NCBI GenBank assembly: GCA_007123985.1 | Contig: SLGA01000192.1 | Coordinates: forward strand, 1 to 12,468 | Direction of reading: 5' to 3' | DNA length: 12,468 nucleotides | Source of the DNA: Balneolaceae bacterium | Lineage (GTDB): Bacteria; Bacteroidota; Rhodothermia; Balneolales; Balneolaceae | Shown here: positions 1 through 7,920 of the stretch, in pieces | Layout: each line of letters begins with the position of its first letter | How positions within the stretch are numbered: the stretch's first letter is position 1 | Translations under genes and position numbers: made by a program | Notes under the pieces: generated by a model | Seen by the model: only the letters and a program-made list of their open reading frames with translations | Databases searched by the model: none | What the model was told of the DNA's origin: nothing

Positions 1-999
1 ACTACAAAGGTTCACCAGGAACTGGCCGGTGGTACATTTGTGGATGTAATAATCGATGAGGCTCACGACCCCGAAAATGAGCACCCTTTCAAAGCAAATA
101 TCGACTTAAATAAACTGGAAGGTCTCATCAAAAAATACGGAGCTAAAAAAATACCCTACGTATCCGTGGCTACTACTGTAAATATGGCCGGCGGGCAGCC
201 AATATCATTAGATAACCTGAAAGCTGTTCGTGAACTGACTGCAAAGCATGGTATCAAAATCATCCACGACATGACCAGGGTTGCAGAAAATGCTTATTTC
301 ATCAAGCTCAGAGAGCCGGGATATGCTGATATGAGCGTTCGGGATATCGTGAAAAAGATTTGCTCTTTAACTGATGGTGCAACTATGAGCGCAAAAAAAG
401 ATGCTCTTGTGAATATTGGCGGTTTTCTTGCAGTAAATGACGAAGATATTTTTGATAAAGCCCGAAACATGGTCGTTATATATGAGGGACTTCATACGTA
501 TGGCGGGATGGCCGGCCGAGACATGGAAGCACTTGCAATCGGTATAAAGGAATCTGTAGAGTACGATCACATCCGAGCAAGAGTAGGCCAGGTGCTCTAT
601 TTAGGTAATAAACTAATTGGAATGGGAATACCTATTGTAAAACCTATAGGTAGCCATGGTGTTTTTCTTGACGCCAAAAAAATTCTACCACATCTTAAAC
701 AGAATCAGCTGCCTGCACAGTCTTTAGCCTCTGCCATTTACCTTGATTCCGGTGTGCGTGCTATGGAGCGCGGAGTTGTATCAGCGGGTAGAAATCCTAA
801 AACCGGCGAACATAACTATCCCAGCCTTGAGCTTGTAAGGCTCACCATACCACGCAGAGTGTACACACAGGCACATATGGATGTAGTGGCAGAATCGGTT
901 GAGGCAGTCTTTGAAAACAGTTCAGATGTATCCGGTCTTGAATTTGTGTACGAACCGAAATATCTGAGGTTTTTTCAGTCGCGTTTTAAACCTGTGTAA
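1..999 (+). CDS. Beta-eliminating lyase, tyrosine phenol-lyase/tryptophanase family (5'-truncated by window edge)
   Basis: PLP enzyme that splits tyrosine (to phenol) or tryptophan (to indole) into pyruvate and ammonia in the cytoplasm. The reading frame is open from base 1, so the start lies upstream; a GTG at 40 is internal. The first visible codon aligns, from memory, with residue 125 of the 456-aa Citrobacter freundii tyrosine phenol-lyase, so about 124 residues are missing. The PLP lysine is the second K of SAKKD (codon 397-399), the D/R pair that holds the cofactor is in HDMTR, and the carboxylate-binding Arg is in VRLTIPRR. Three specificity positions look like tyrosine phenol-lyase: Met and Arg in AMERG (Arg codon 769-771; Val and Ile in E. 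coli tryptophanase) and Phe in LRFF (codon 970-972; His463 in tryptophanase). Relatives are often annotated tryptophanase. The family is certain; the substrate is inferred. It ends tail to tail with the lipoprotein gene, 19 bp away. Confidence 0.93.
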   Translation, partial: TTKVHQELAGGTFVDVIIDEAHDPENEHPFKANIDLNKLEGLIKKYGAKKIPYVSVATTVNMAGGQPISLDNLKAVRELTAKHGIKIIHDMTRVAENAYFIKLREPGYADMSVRDIVKKICSLTDGATMSAKKDALVNIGGFLAVNDEDIFDKARNMVVIYEGLHTYGGMAGRDMEALAIGIKESVEYDHIRARVGQVLYLGNKLIGMGIPIVKPIGSHGVFLDAKKILPHLKQNQLPAQSLASAIYLDSGVRAMERGVVSAGRNPKTGEHNYPSLELVRLTIPRRVYTQAHMDVVAESVEAVFENSSDVSGLEFVYEPKYLRFFQSRFKPV

Positions 1000-1009
1000 T
1001 GCCGCCGGA

Positions 1010-1035
1010 TACCCAATATCAGGGTGCCAATTTTT
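1010..1035 (+). terminator. Weak candidate terminator after the lyase gene
   Basis: A short hairpin is possible 10 bp after the lyase stop: TACCC pairs with GGGTG (one wobble pair) around a 7-base loop, followed a few bases later by a run of five T. The stem is short, and the element overlaps the last codons of the convergent lipoprotein gene. I see no better terminator in this junction. Confidence 0.22.
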
Positions 1036-1531
1036 GCAGCAGGGCTTCATCGTGAAGATTGTGCTGCAGAAGGGTAATTATATTTTCACGGGAGACAACA
1101 GCTTTTGAGTAGATATAATGAATTCCACTTTCTGATACTTCATGTTTAACCGTAAAATCAGCTCCTTCAAGGGATAGATCCCGAATCACAGTTCGCAGAT
1201 TTATAATAAAAGCAGTGTCGGAATAGGGAGATTCACTAACTGCCGCAAGTTCTCTTCTGGCATCTTCGGCAAGGCGATCAATCTCGAATTTGAGATTCTG
1301 AACAGAACTCTCTTTTGAGTACGTGGCCGCGTGGGCGGAATCAGCCGCTGAAGCCATTGCAAATCCATATACTGCTACAGAGTCTGAATGTGAGTACACA
1401 TCGTTACTGAACCATTGCGGTACTGCAGACTCTTCAACGGTTTCTGCCGGATCGGCTTCTGACAACGTTTCGGGGGTTGTACAGGCAGAAATAATGCATG
1501 CACAGATGATAATGACTGAAAAAAGTCTCAT
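1019..1531 (-). CDS. LPP20-like outer-membrane lipoprotein (170 aa)
   Basis: Probable lipoprotein. A hydrophobic signal peptide (residues 1-16) ends in the lipobox I-S-A-C, with lipidated Cys17; an acidic, Glu/Ser-rich linker follows (about 20-37). The mature part resembles the LPP20 family: a P-x-W motif (PQWF, 38-41), a Y-G-x-A element (55-58), an Ala-rich helix with spaced alanines (58-75), then a charged helix (80-98) and a C-terminal alpha/beta section. Proteins of this type are usually structural envelope lipoproteins without known catalysis, and no enzymatic motif is visible. It is the last gene of the - strand operon: its ATG lies 10 bp after the protease stop and has no Shine-Dalgarno sequence, so translation may depend on coupling or an A/T-rich leader. 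Family membership comes from pattern recognition only; the lipoprotein call is firmer than the LPP20 call. Confidence 0.75.
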   Translation of the reverse strand: MRLFSVIIICACIISACTTPETLSEADPAETVEESAVPQWFSNDVYSHSDSVAVYGFAMASAADSAHAATYSKESSVQNLKFEIDRLAEDARRELAAVSESPYSDTAFIINLRTVIRDLSLEGADFTVKHEVSESGIHYIYSKAVVSRENIITLLQHNLHDEALLQKLAP

Positions 1532-1541
1532 GAAAAACAGA

Positions 1542-3083
1542 TTAGTATAATTTAAAATAACCGATGTTCCCTTCCCGGGTTTGCACCTTCAGATTTAAAG
1601 ATCGATTGTTTTGGAGGGAATTGGAAATTTCTTTTTCGATGAGTTGCAGATCGTTAGCTGCAGTACTATTGAGCTCAAGAAGTTCTTTGCCTTCACGAAG
1701 TCCGCGATTCCATGCTTCTGAGTTTCGATCTACTCTATGTATATAGATATTAAACTTATTTGGATCTTCGGGAGTAGAAAGAGCTCTGAGTGTGAATCCA
1801 ACTTCGTCAAAATACTTCTGTTCTACACCTCGGTTTCTGCCGTCACCGGGAATTTCGCTCCATTCATCCAATTCGGGTTCATCATCAAACTGCTCAATTC
1901 TTGAAGCTACAGGTTCCGGTACAGGCATTTCTCTCAATCTTAATGTTCTATCCATTGTTTCGCCCCTGCGCCAGACAGTAAGTACGATTTCATCATTTGG
2001 CCGAAACATTGCCACCTTTTCCTGTAATTTGTTTGACTCGTTTACACGATCACCGTTAACGGCAAGTATAACATCATCCGGCCTGAGCCCGGCTTCGTAT
2101 GCCGCACTGTTATTGCCGATTCCGCTGATGGCAACACCTTCAATTGTTTCAAGACCGATTCTTCGTGCTATCCTCGCGTCCACCGTTTGAATGCTCACTC
2201 CCATCATTCCGCGTTGAACTTCTCCAAATTCGATGATATCACTGGCAACTTTTAAGGCGAGATTACTTGGAACCGCGAAGCCATATCCCTGATATGAACC
2301 GCTTTGAGTGGCAATTGCCGTATTAATTCCAATCAACTCCCCGCTTGTATTTACCAACGCCCCACCACTGTTTCCGCGATTAATTGCGGCATCGGTCTGG
2401 ATGAAGCTCTCAATTCGGTAATCATCATTTATTATCTGCACGTCGCGGCTAAGCGCGCCAACAATACCGGCAGTAACAGTTGAGCGAAGCCTGAAAGGAT
2501 TTCCGATTGCCATCACCCACTCACCCACTTCCACCAAATCTGAATTACCAACAGTAATTGCCGGTAAATTCAAAGCATCTACCTTCAGTACGGCCAGATC
2601 AGTACTGGGATCGCGCCCAACAACCCTGGCATCAAAAGAACGTTTATCATCAAGAGTAATCGTAATTCCATCCCGAAGAGCATCCTCAATTACATGATTA
2701 TTGGTTAGGATATATCCATCTGCTGATATGATAACACCTGACCCAACAGTACGTGCTCTGGGGGGTAAAAATCTCTCCCAGAATCCGTCTTCATCCTCAT
2801 CTTGTTGATCCATTCGTCGGTTTCTGTTGGAAATTACCGTCTCAATGAAAACCACGGTTGGTGTTACATTTCTGGCAACATTTCTGAAAACAAACCGGTC
2901 GTCAATTCTTTCAAGATCTTCGTTTGACCAGAACGGAGTTTCACTTCTGTTAACCTCCGTAAAACGCACCTCGGCAAGATCGAAAGAGAATGAGCCCTGG
3001 CGAAACAACATCAATATCATGCCAAGCATTATACCAATCAAAATTAAAAGAACACTGGAAAGTATTTTATCTCTAAGTTTCAT
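1542..3083 (-). CDS. htrA: HtrA/Deg-type periplasmic serine protease with two PDZ domains (513 aa)
   Basis: Envelope quality-control protease that degrades or refolds damaged exported proteins. An uncleaved signal anchor is likely at residues 8-27, with no clear cleavage site. The trypsin-like domain (about 65-285) has the complete triad: His130 in TNNHV, Asp162 in STDLAVLK, Ser239 in GNSGGA. Its LA loop holds an acidic stretch (91-100). PDZ1 covers about 290-383 and PDZ2 about 425-513, joined by an acidic linker (387-412). The order and length fit the DegP/DegQ class, but the retained N-terminal anchor recalls DegS-like enzymes, so it may be membrane-tethered. The ATG overlaps the recO stop in an ATGA arrangement, which fixes the start and points to translational coupling. 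The neighbours (an exporter and a lipoprotein) also fit an envelope role. The exact orthology (DegP, DegQ or DegS) cannot be settled here. Confidence 0.96.
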   Translation of the reverse strand: MKLRDKILSSVLLILIGIMLGMILMLFRQGSFSFDLAEVRFTEVNRSETPFWSNEDLERIDDRFVFRNVARNVTPTVVFIETVISNRNRRMDQQDEDEDGFWERFLPPRARTVGSGVIISADGYILTNNHVIEDALRDGITITLDDKRSFDARVVGRDPSTDLAVLKVDALNLPAITVGNSDLVEVGEWVMAIGNPFRLRSTVTAGIVGALSRDVQIINDDYRIESFIQTDAAINRGNSGGALVNTSGELIGINTAIATQSGSYQGYGFAVPSNLALKVASDIIEFGEVQRGMMGVSIQTVDARIARRIGLETIEGVAISGIGNNSAAYEAGLRPDDVILAVNGDRVNESNKLQEKVAMFRPNDEIVLTVWRRGETMDRTLRLREMPVPEPVASRIEQFDDEPELDEWSEIPGDGRNRGVEQKYFDEVGFTLRALSTPEDPNKFNIYIHRVDRNSEAWNRGLREGKELLELNSTAANDLQLIEKEISNSLQNNRSLNLKVQTREGNIGYFKLY

Positions 3084-3829
3084 AAAGGTGGATTCAAAAT
3101 GGTATCAAAAATTTTATCTGACCGCCTGGGTTTAACTCCTTCCACGTGGTAACGTATATACTTATCTAAATATTCAATCAGCTCACTTAGTTCATTTTTT
3201 GGAAATTTTTTTTTGAGCAATAAGCTGTTGTTGGAATGTAGTAATTCTTTGATAAACGTGAATTGATTTGATGATAATGCTACGGACTCAGCTCCGGTAG
3301 ATTCGCCGGATAAAGTGCCGGTTTCGATATTCATATACCCAGTGTCACTCTCACCGGCACGGTTTGTTTCATCATACTGAAGGCCAATCCCTATTTTATC
3401 AATCACTCTGAGTTGTACGTAAGGGATAATAGATTTAGAAACATGCTCTTGATCATTCAGCCATTTCAACATACTCTTTATAAACACAAAAAGTTCATCA
3501 TTCACTTCATTTTCGTGTAATACCTGAGATGAAAGCTCCATGATGATTGAAGAGAGGGCAATTTTCTCCATCTCGAACCTCAACTGGTCGAGCTTAATTT
3601 TGTAAGAAGCATCAGAGAGTGTTTGCACAGAACGTGTGGGTTTGTGATAAAAAATCACCTCCAAAACCTGCCCGGCTTGCAAATAGGCCGAGAATTTACT
3701 TTTTGGCCGCCTTGCCCCTTTAGCTATTACCGCCTGGATGCCATGTGAACGAGTAAAGAGTGTGGCAATGAGGCTGGTTTCGCCATACTGAACGGCTCGT
3801 AAAACAATGGCTTCCGATTTGACAATCAT
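3080..3829 (-). CDS. recO: DNA repair protein RecO (249 aa)
   Basis: Recombination mediator of the RecFOR pathway; it helps load RecA on single-stranded DNA coated with SSB and anneals strands. The N-terminal OB-fold (about 1-80) begins with the family signature: IVLRAVQYGETSLIATLFT, then GIQAVIAKGARRPKSKF, rich in basic DNA-binding residues. A helical domain follows (about 85-240), with the typical VQLRVIDKIGIGLQY segment near 142-156. The Cys4 zinc site of some RecO proteins is absent: the protein has no cysteine at all. Length is normal for the family. The ATG begins directly after the exporter's TAA stop (0 bp), and the TGA stop overlaps the htrA start. Cotranscription with envelope genes is unlikely to mean shared function. 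Confidence 0.93.
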   Translation of the reverse strand: MIVKSEAIVLRAVQYGETSLIATLFTRSHGIQAVIAKGARRPKSKFSAYLQAGQVLEVIFYHKPTRSVQTLSDASYKIKLDQLRFEMEKIALSSIIMELSSQVLHENEVNDELFVFIKSMLKWLNDQEHVSKSIIPYVQLRVIDKIGIGLQYDETNRAGESDTGYMNIETGTLSGESTGAESVALSSNQFTFIKELLHSNNSLLLKKKFPKNELSELIEYLDKYIRYHVEGVKPRRSDKIFDTILNPPL

Positions 3830-6334
3830 TTAGTCATGCATCATTTTTTTGTCTTCGAGCAACTGAACCATAGAAGGCAGAAATGTGAGAGCGGTGAAAA
3901 GCGTCATGCCTATTCCAACCACTGCCATTACCCCTATTGACTGCAATCCCGGGTGGTTTGTGAACAAAAGTCCTGCAAAACCCATCATAGTAGTAAGTGA
4001 CCCGATTGTGATATGCTGGCCTGTACTTCTAAGCACCTCCCACATATTTTTCCTGCCCTCATCCCGAAAGCGGTGTGCAAGATGTACCCCGTTATCACAC
4101 CCAATACCAAGCACCGCTGGTAAAACAACCAGGTTGTAAAAGTTAAATTTGAGGCCGAAAATCAACATTATACCGAACAGCCAAATAAGTCCTATGATTA
4201 ATGGAATTAGTGCGATGAGCGACCAACGAAGATTTCCAAACGAGAAAAAGATGAACAGAAATACAATTACAAATGTAGCCGCAACCATGTACGGGCTCTC
4301 GGCCCGCATCAGTTCAAGCATTGACGCTGCAACAATTGAGGTGCTCGCGGCATGATACACCCTTCCGTTTTCGAGTGTTACTTCAGAAATCTCATCCTTA
4401 AACGCAATTGACTTCAGTCCGTCTGATAATCCCTGATTTGGATAAACTATTACAAAGCGGCCAATTTCTCCGTCTCTTGTTGTAAACCTGTTTTTCAGAA
4501 ATTCCGGGATCAGATTTTCGTCAAGTGGCTCTGTTGTTTGAGATCCGCGTCGTAAAATATCAAGTGTTTCGCTCTCCTGGCCCTCAATAAAACTGTTCTG
4601 AAGCAATCGTCTTACTTCTGCAATGTACATTAATTTTTCATTTGCCAATTCCTGACTGGGCGGGAATCGTTCCTGAAGTGCTTCAACATCATGAATCATG
4701 GTGTTAGGGTTTGATCGCTGCCGCTCCCGAAGTATTTCCAGAACCTCAAACACTTCATCGTCATTATCAGCAATTATATATGCCGGATTTCGGCGCGAAC
4801 TCTCATCCACTCCACTTGCAAATTCACGGAACTGCTCATACTCTTCAAACACAGGTTCAAGGTTTCCAAACTGATATTCAAACTTTAAATTCCATGAAAA
4901 AGACAAAACAATTACCGAAATCAGCACACCGAAGATTACAATCTGACTGGAGAAGGGATATCGTTGAATAACAGGTTCAAGATGAACTTCATCAGAGCGC
5001 TTTATCAATAAAATCCATCGCCAGCGGTCGAAAATCACAAGAAGAGCAGGCAGGATGAAAAGCATGCAAAACAGTGCAAGCAGAATACCCGTACCGGCAA
5101 TGAATCCAAACTCAGAGAAGCCTCTGAAATCTGCGAACATAAGAACAAATAATGCAGAAGCTGTGGTAACCGCACTCACAAAAATGGCCGTTCCGGTTTT
5201 TTGATAGGCCTGTAAAACGCTCTTTTCCACTCTATCTCCTGAGGCGCGAAATTCTATGTAACGAGCGTAGAAATGGATTCCGTAGTCAATACCAAGCCCG
5301 AACAGAATCACAAAAAGTACGGATGTCATGGTGTTGAGAACCCCCAGCTGGAAGTAGGTAATTCCAAATGTCCACATCAAGCTGATGACAAGTGGTATTC
5401 CAATAATTAAGATAGGAACCGGCATTCGAATTACATGCTGGAAAAACGAATGCCGCTGTTTGCTGCTTGCACCTCTTCTGTAATTAATCAGTTTTTTGAT
5501 CCAGAAATAAAACATTACCAGCAGAATTACGCTCGAAATACCCAATGCAAAACTGTTGAATACATCATTCATAATGGATTCAAATTCATTAAGGTGACGC
5601 TTAAGCCTGCCGCCAAATTGAACCTCCATATCCGGGTGAAATGATGCAGGATTCAGCCGGGAGATCAGCCCGTCATACGCCTCAAACATATCTTCAAGGT
5701 AGCGTATGTCGCTTTGTGATCCGGTTGGGTAGAGCGTAAGAATTACAAGGGTGCTGTCATCACTAGCAGGATATTCCGGTGGGATCAGTTCGTCGTAGCT
5801 GTCCTGGAAACGGTCAATATTTCTCTCCTCTTCCTCTTCGTCATCAAAATCATCCAGAAAATCTACAAAGAACGGGTTCGCCTCTTGCCGGGCTATTTCA
5901 ATTTCATCTTCAAGAAATTCAATAATTTCCCGAAGCTCAGCAGCAGTGGCAAGGTAGAGAGCATTATCTTTGAGAATTTCAGTATCGCGCCTGAATTCAG
6001 CACGATTAAAAAAGTTAAAATCTCGTCTTGGGTAGTAAAGTTTCAGGCTCTCTTCGGCTAACAATTCAGCAAATGCCACATTGGCTTCAAAATCGGGTGA
6101 TTTAATGGCAACCCTCATTTCAGTTTCTCCCCCGGCCTGCTCTTGCAACTGGTTTAGAGCCTGTACATTTGGGTGACTTGAAGGCAGAAGATTTGCAATA
6201 TCTGTATCTACCGTCAGCTTAACTGCAAAACTCCCGGCTAAAACTGCAAGCGCAATTGAAATGCCAACTACCCAGAATGGATAACGAATATTGAACCGAA
6301 CAACCGGCTGAAGAAAACGTATAATTTTATGCAT
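3830..6334 (-). CDS. MMPL/RND-superfamily exporter (834 aa), HpnN-like
   Basis: Inner-membrane, proton-driven transporter of the RND superfamily, probably moving a lipid or other hydrophobic substrate outward. It has the classic duplicated layout: TM1 (about 20-38), a large periplasmic loop (39-258), TM2-6 (about 260-435), TM7 (about 463-481), a second loop (482-680) and TM8-12 (about 682-820). Each half carries the MMPL/patched-type TM4 motif with its acidic residue: GLGIDYGIHF (Asp350) and GIGCDNGVHL (Asp747). The first loop contains a very acidic run (D/E at 161-170). Size and motifs recall the hopanoid-linked HpnN group, but no hopanoid or lipid synthesis gene is visible, so the substrate is open. 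It is the first gene of the four-gene operon. The ATG at 6334 has no Shine-Dalgarno sequence but is followed at once by a typical basic N-terminus and TM1. Confidence 0.9.
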   Translation of the reverse strand: MHKIIRFLQPVVRFNIRYPFWVVGISIALAVLAGSFAVKLTVDTDIANLLPSSHPNVQALNQLQEQAGGETEMRVAIKSPDFEANVAFAELLAEESLKLYYPRRDFNFFNRAEFRRDTEILKDNALYLATAAELREIIEFLEDEIEIARQEANPFFVDFLDDFDDEEEEERNIDRFQDSYDELIPPEYPASDDSTLVILTLYPTGSQSDIRYLEDMFEAYDGLISRLNPASFHPDMEVQFGGRLKRHLNEFESIMNDVFNSFALGISSVILLVMFYFWIKKLINYRRGASSKQRHSFFQHVIRMPVPILIIGIPLVISLMWTFGITYFQLGVLNTMTSVLFVILFGLGIDYGIHFYARYIEFRASGDRVEKSVLQAYQKTGTAIFVSAVTTASALFVLMFADFRGFSEFGFIAGTGILLALFCMLFILPALLVIFDRWRWILLIKRSDEVHLEPVIQRYPFSSQIVIFGVLISVIVLSFSWNLKFEYQFGNLEPVFEEYEQFREFASGVDESSRRNPAYIIADNDDEVFEVLEILRERQRSNPNTMIHDVEALQERFPPSQELANEKLMYIAEVRRLLQNSFIEGQESETLDILRRGSQTTEPLDENLIPEFLKNRFTTRDGEIGRFVIVYPNQGLSDGLKSIAFKDEISEVTLENGRVYHAASTSIVAASMLELMRAESPYMVAATFVIVFLFIFFSFGNLRWSLIALIPLIIGLIWLFGIMLIFGLKFNFYNLVVLPAVLGIGCDNGVHLAHRFRDEGRKNMWEVLRSTGQHITIGSLTTMMGFAGLLFTNHPGLQSIGVMAVVGIGMTLFTALTFLPSMVQLLEDKKMMHD

Positions 6335-6550
6335 TTACTAACAGTGTAAAATCTTTATAAATAGAGTAAGATACGTAATTTACCTCAAAAGAGAGTTCAG
6401 CTAAACAACTTATTACGAATCCGAAAAATTTCATTGTTTCAGTACAACTTCGACTAGATGTATGATTTATTTTAACACCCCGTTAAAAACTTCAACACAA
6501 AGTTAACTGAATGATCTGTATTTTATTCTGAACCGAAATTTATTCTATAA
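6335..6550. promoter_or_regulatory. Divergent intergenic region between the exporter operon and the first HTTM cassette
   Basis: This A/T-rich 216-bp spacer separates two divergent genes and must hold both promoters. For the - strand operon a weak candidate is TTTTGAG (complement of 6384-6390), a spacer of about 20 bases, and TATTTATA (complement of 6356-6363); this would start transcription about 15 bases before the exporter ATG. I find no convincing match to TTG/TANNTTTG or to TTGACA/TATAAT on the + strand. A perfect inverted repeat is listed separately. No small ORF or RNA gene is evident. Confidence 0.4.
6470..6488. repeat. Perfect 7-bp inverted repeat (possible operator)
   Basis: TTTTAAC (6470-6476) and GTTAAAA (6482-6488) are exact reverse complements around the 5-base spacer ACCCC. 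A further self-complementary GTTAAC lies at 6502-6507. The group sits about 45-80 bp upstream of the 158-aa protein start at 6551, a suitable place for a regulator site. The arms are A/T-rich, so chance is possible and no regulator is known. There is no T-run, so it is not a standard terminator. Confidence 0.4.
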
Positions 6551-7027
6551 ATGATCCAGTCAGAGTCGCATCGCGGGATGAAAGTTATTGGTATAATACT
6601 CATTGTATATGCCGCCCTGGTTGCCACGCATGAGGGTGAGTTCTGGCCATTCAGCATTTATCCGATGTTTTCACAAGCCGGTAATCCCTGGACTCGTGCA
6701 ATGGTAACAGATGTTACGAATCTTCCCGATAATGAGCTTTGGATACGAACCCCACTTCACCAAAAAGCCGGAACTGCCGTTCCTGTAAATCAATACGGTG
6801 TTGATCAGATAGATTTCTCAAATTTTGTTTCCAAGACCGACGAATGGACCGAATCAAGAATTAACGCGATGCACACCATGTTCGGTGCTGAAAATATCGG
6901 CAACAACCGATGGATGGTTTCTAAAGTGCATGGTCGCATGGTTGGAGCCGATTCAGTTACAGTAGAAATAGAACCCTTGATTTTACTCACCGAAGAAGGT
7001 GCTTTTTTAAACCCCACTTTCAGATGA
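6551..7027 (+). CDS. Unrecognised single-span membrane protein with E-x-W-P-x3-Y-P-x-F motif (158 aa), partner of HTTM gene
   Basis: I do not recognise a named family. One transmembrane segment lies at about residues 12-26, then directly the motif Glu30-x-Trp32-Pro33-x3-Tyr37-Pro38-x-Phe40, which would sit at the outer face of the inner membrane. The remainder (41-158) is soluble, mixed alpha/beta, with no cysteine and no catalytic motif I can see. The ATG at 6551 is used; Met10 (6578) is an alternative that would shorten the N-terminus to a basic residue before the span. The TGA stop overlaps the ATG of the HTTM gene (ATGA), so the two are translationally coupled. The - strand protein at 9027-9503 has the same layout and motif at the same spacing and, with the start chosen there, the same length, so they look like distant paralogues. 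A partner or chaperone of the HTTM protein is a guess from context. Confidence 0.8.
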   Translation: MIQSESHRGMKVIGIILIVYAALVATHEGEFWPFSIYPMFSQAGNPWTRAMVTDVTNLPDNELWIRTPLHQKAGTAVPVNQYGVDQIDFSNFVSKTDEWTESRINAMHTMFGAENIGNNRWMVSKVHGRMVGADSVTVEIEPLILLTEEGAFLNPTFR

Positions 7028-7920
7028 ACGACTCCTGGCACGGCAGAATAGGGCACAATCTGTTTGAACCGGATAGAAACATCACTACCGGTGAGTTGAT
7101 ATTTTTTAAGCTTTTTGAACTTTTTGTGGCATACTACACCATTCGATTTGTGTGGGAGTGGGCAATATACACTCAGCTTCGTAACGTTGAAGTAGTTCTG
7201 CCGCTTGGCCTTGCCAACTATATGGATGCAAGCCTTTTCTTTGATCATCACATTGCACCGGCTCTCGCGGCTGTTGTTACTTTTCTCGTAGTACTCTGCT
7301 TTTTTCGACTCGGACCAAAATGGCTCTACATGGTTGTGCTTTTCCTGTTTCACCTGCTCTATGTGATTCGCTTTTCTCAGGGTGAAATCCCGCACAGCCA
7401 GAATCTTATTGGAATGTCGGTACTCTGTTTTGCTGTAGGCGCCTGGTTTTTCTCCGGAAAGGATAGAATGCCAAGGTTTGTGCTTGGTTCTGTGATCTTT
7501 TTTATTGGATTAGGTTACACAGCAGCTTTTTTCTCGAAGCTTATCGGTACCGGAATTCATTGGTTTGATGGTCGCCATCTATGGTTGTGGATCAGTGAAA
7601 AAAGTGTTGATATTCTCTCACGCGACGGTTTCTATCAACCAAATTTTCTCCAGCAACTTGCCCTTAACAGCACAGCTGTGGCATCCGTCATTCTGCTTAT
7701 CGGATGGTTTACAGAGCTGATTGGATTTACAATGTGGTGGAAAAAGCTGAGGCCCTATACCACAACCCTGCTTATTTTGATGCATTTTGGTATAACCATG
7801 GTTATGAATATCCGGTTCGACGCGTTTGTAATACAACTCATTCTTGTTGGATATCCGTGGTATTTATTACTGGATCGCTTCATAAAAGTACCACCACCCT
7901 GGCTAAAAAAAATCGTTTAG
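7024..7920 (+). CDS. HTTM-domain (vitamin K-dependent gamma-carboxylase-like) integral membrane protein (298 aa)
   Basis: Polytopic membrane protein with hydrophobic segments at about residues 24-46, 75-94, 98-117, 126-144, 151-171, 214-236, 245-262 and 265-285. The sequence around AAFFSKLIGTGIHWFDG (167-183) matches the core of HTTM proteins, where human gamma-carboxylase has its active-site base Lys218 (in VKKLDADW); the aligned lysine here is Lys172. His124 in IPHSQN and the H-x7-N-x3-F pattern (His254, Asn262, Phe266) also fit the family. Bacterial HTTM proteins mostly have no proven reaction, so carboxylation is not claimed. The gene overlaps the preceding 158-aa gene by 4 bp and ends tail to tail with the second HTTM gene, the stops overlapping at 7917-7920. 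The alignment with the human enzyme is from memory. Confidence is good for a membrane HTTM relative and low for any function. Confidence 0.8.
   Translation: MNDSWHGRIGHNLFEPDRNITTGELIFFKLFELFVAYYTIRFVWEWAIYTQLRNVEVVLPLGLANYMDASLFFDHHIAPALAAVVTFLVVLCFFRLGPKWLYMVVLFLFHLLYVIRFSQGEIPHSQNLIGMSVLCFAVGAWFFSGKDRMPRFVLGSVIFFIGLGYTAAFFSKLIGTGIHWFDGRHLWLWISEKSVDILSRDGFYQPNFLQQLALNSTAVASVILLIGWFTELIGFTMWWKKLRPYTTTLLILMHFGITMVMNIRFDAFVIQLILVGYPWYLLLDRFIKVPPPWLKKIV

Noticed and set aside
40..42. GTG as the true start of the lyase gene
   Set aside because: The frame is open upstream to base 1 and the upstream codons translate to conserved lyase sequence (HQELAGGTF), so the gene begins outside the window.
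1792..2190. 132-codon + strand open frame opposite the HtrA gene
   Set aside because: Ser/Pro/Leu-rich shadow translation of the PDZ-coding region, with no start context or family match.
3080..3829. Loss of the RecO zinc site as an unusual feature
   Set aside because: Several RecO families, including that of E. coli, lack the four cysteines, so their absence alone is not remarkable.
157..6334. Signs of recent mobile insertion (direct repeats, transposase, tRNA target) around the exporter operon or HTTM region
   Set aside because: No transposase, integrase, tRNA or flanking repeats were found, and base composition looks even across the window by eye.
6805..7395. Long open frame of 196 codons on the - strand across the first cassette
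   Set aside because: It is antisense to two better genes, its translation is low-complexity and Lys/His-rich with no domain, and it crosses the ATGA junction of a coupled pair.
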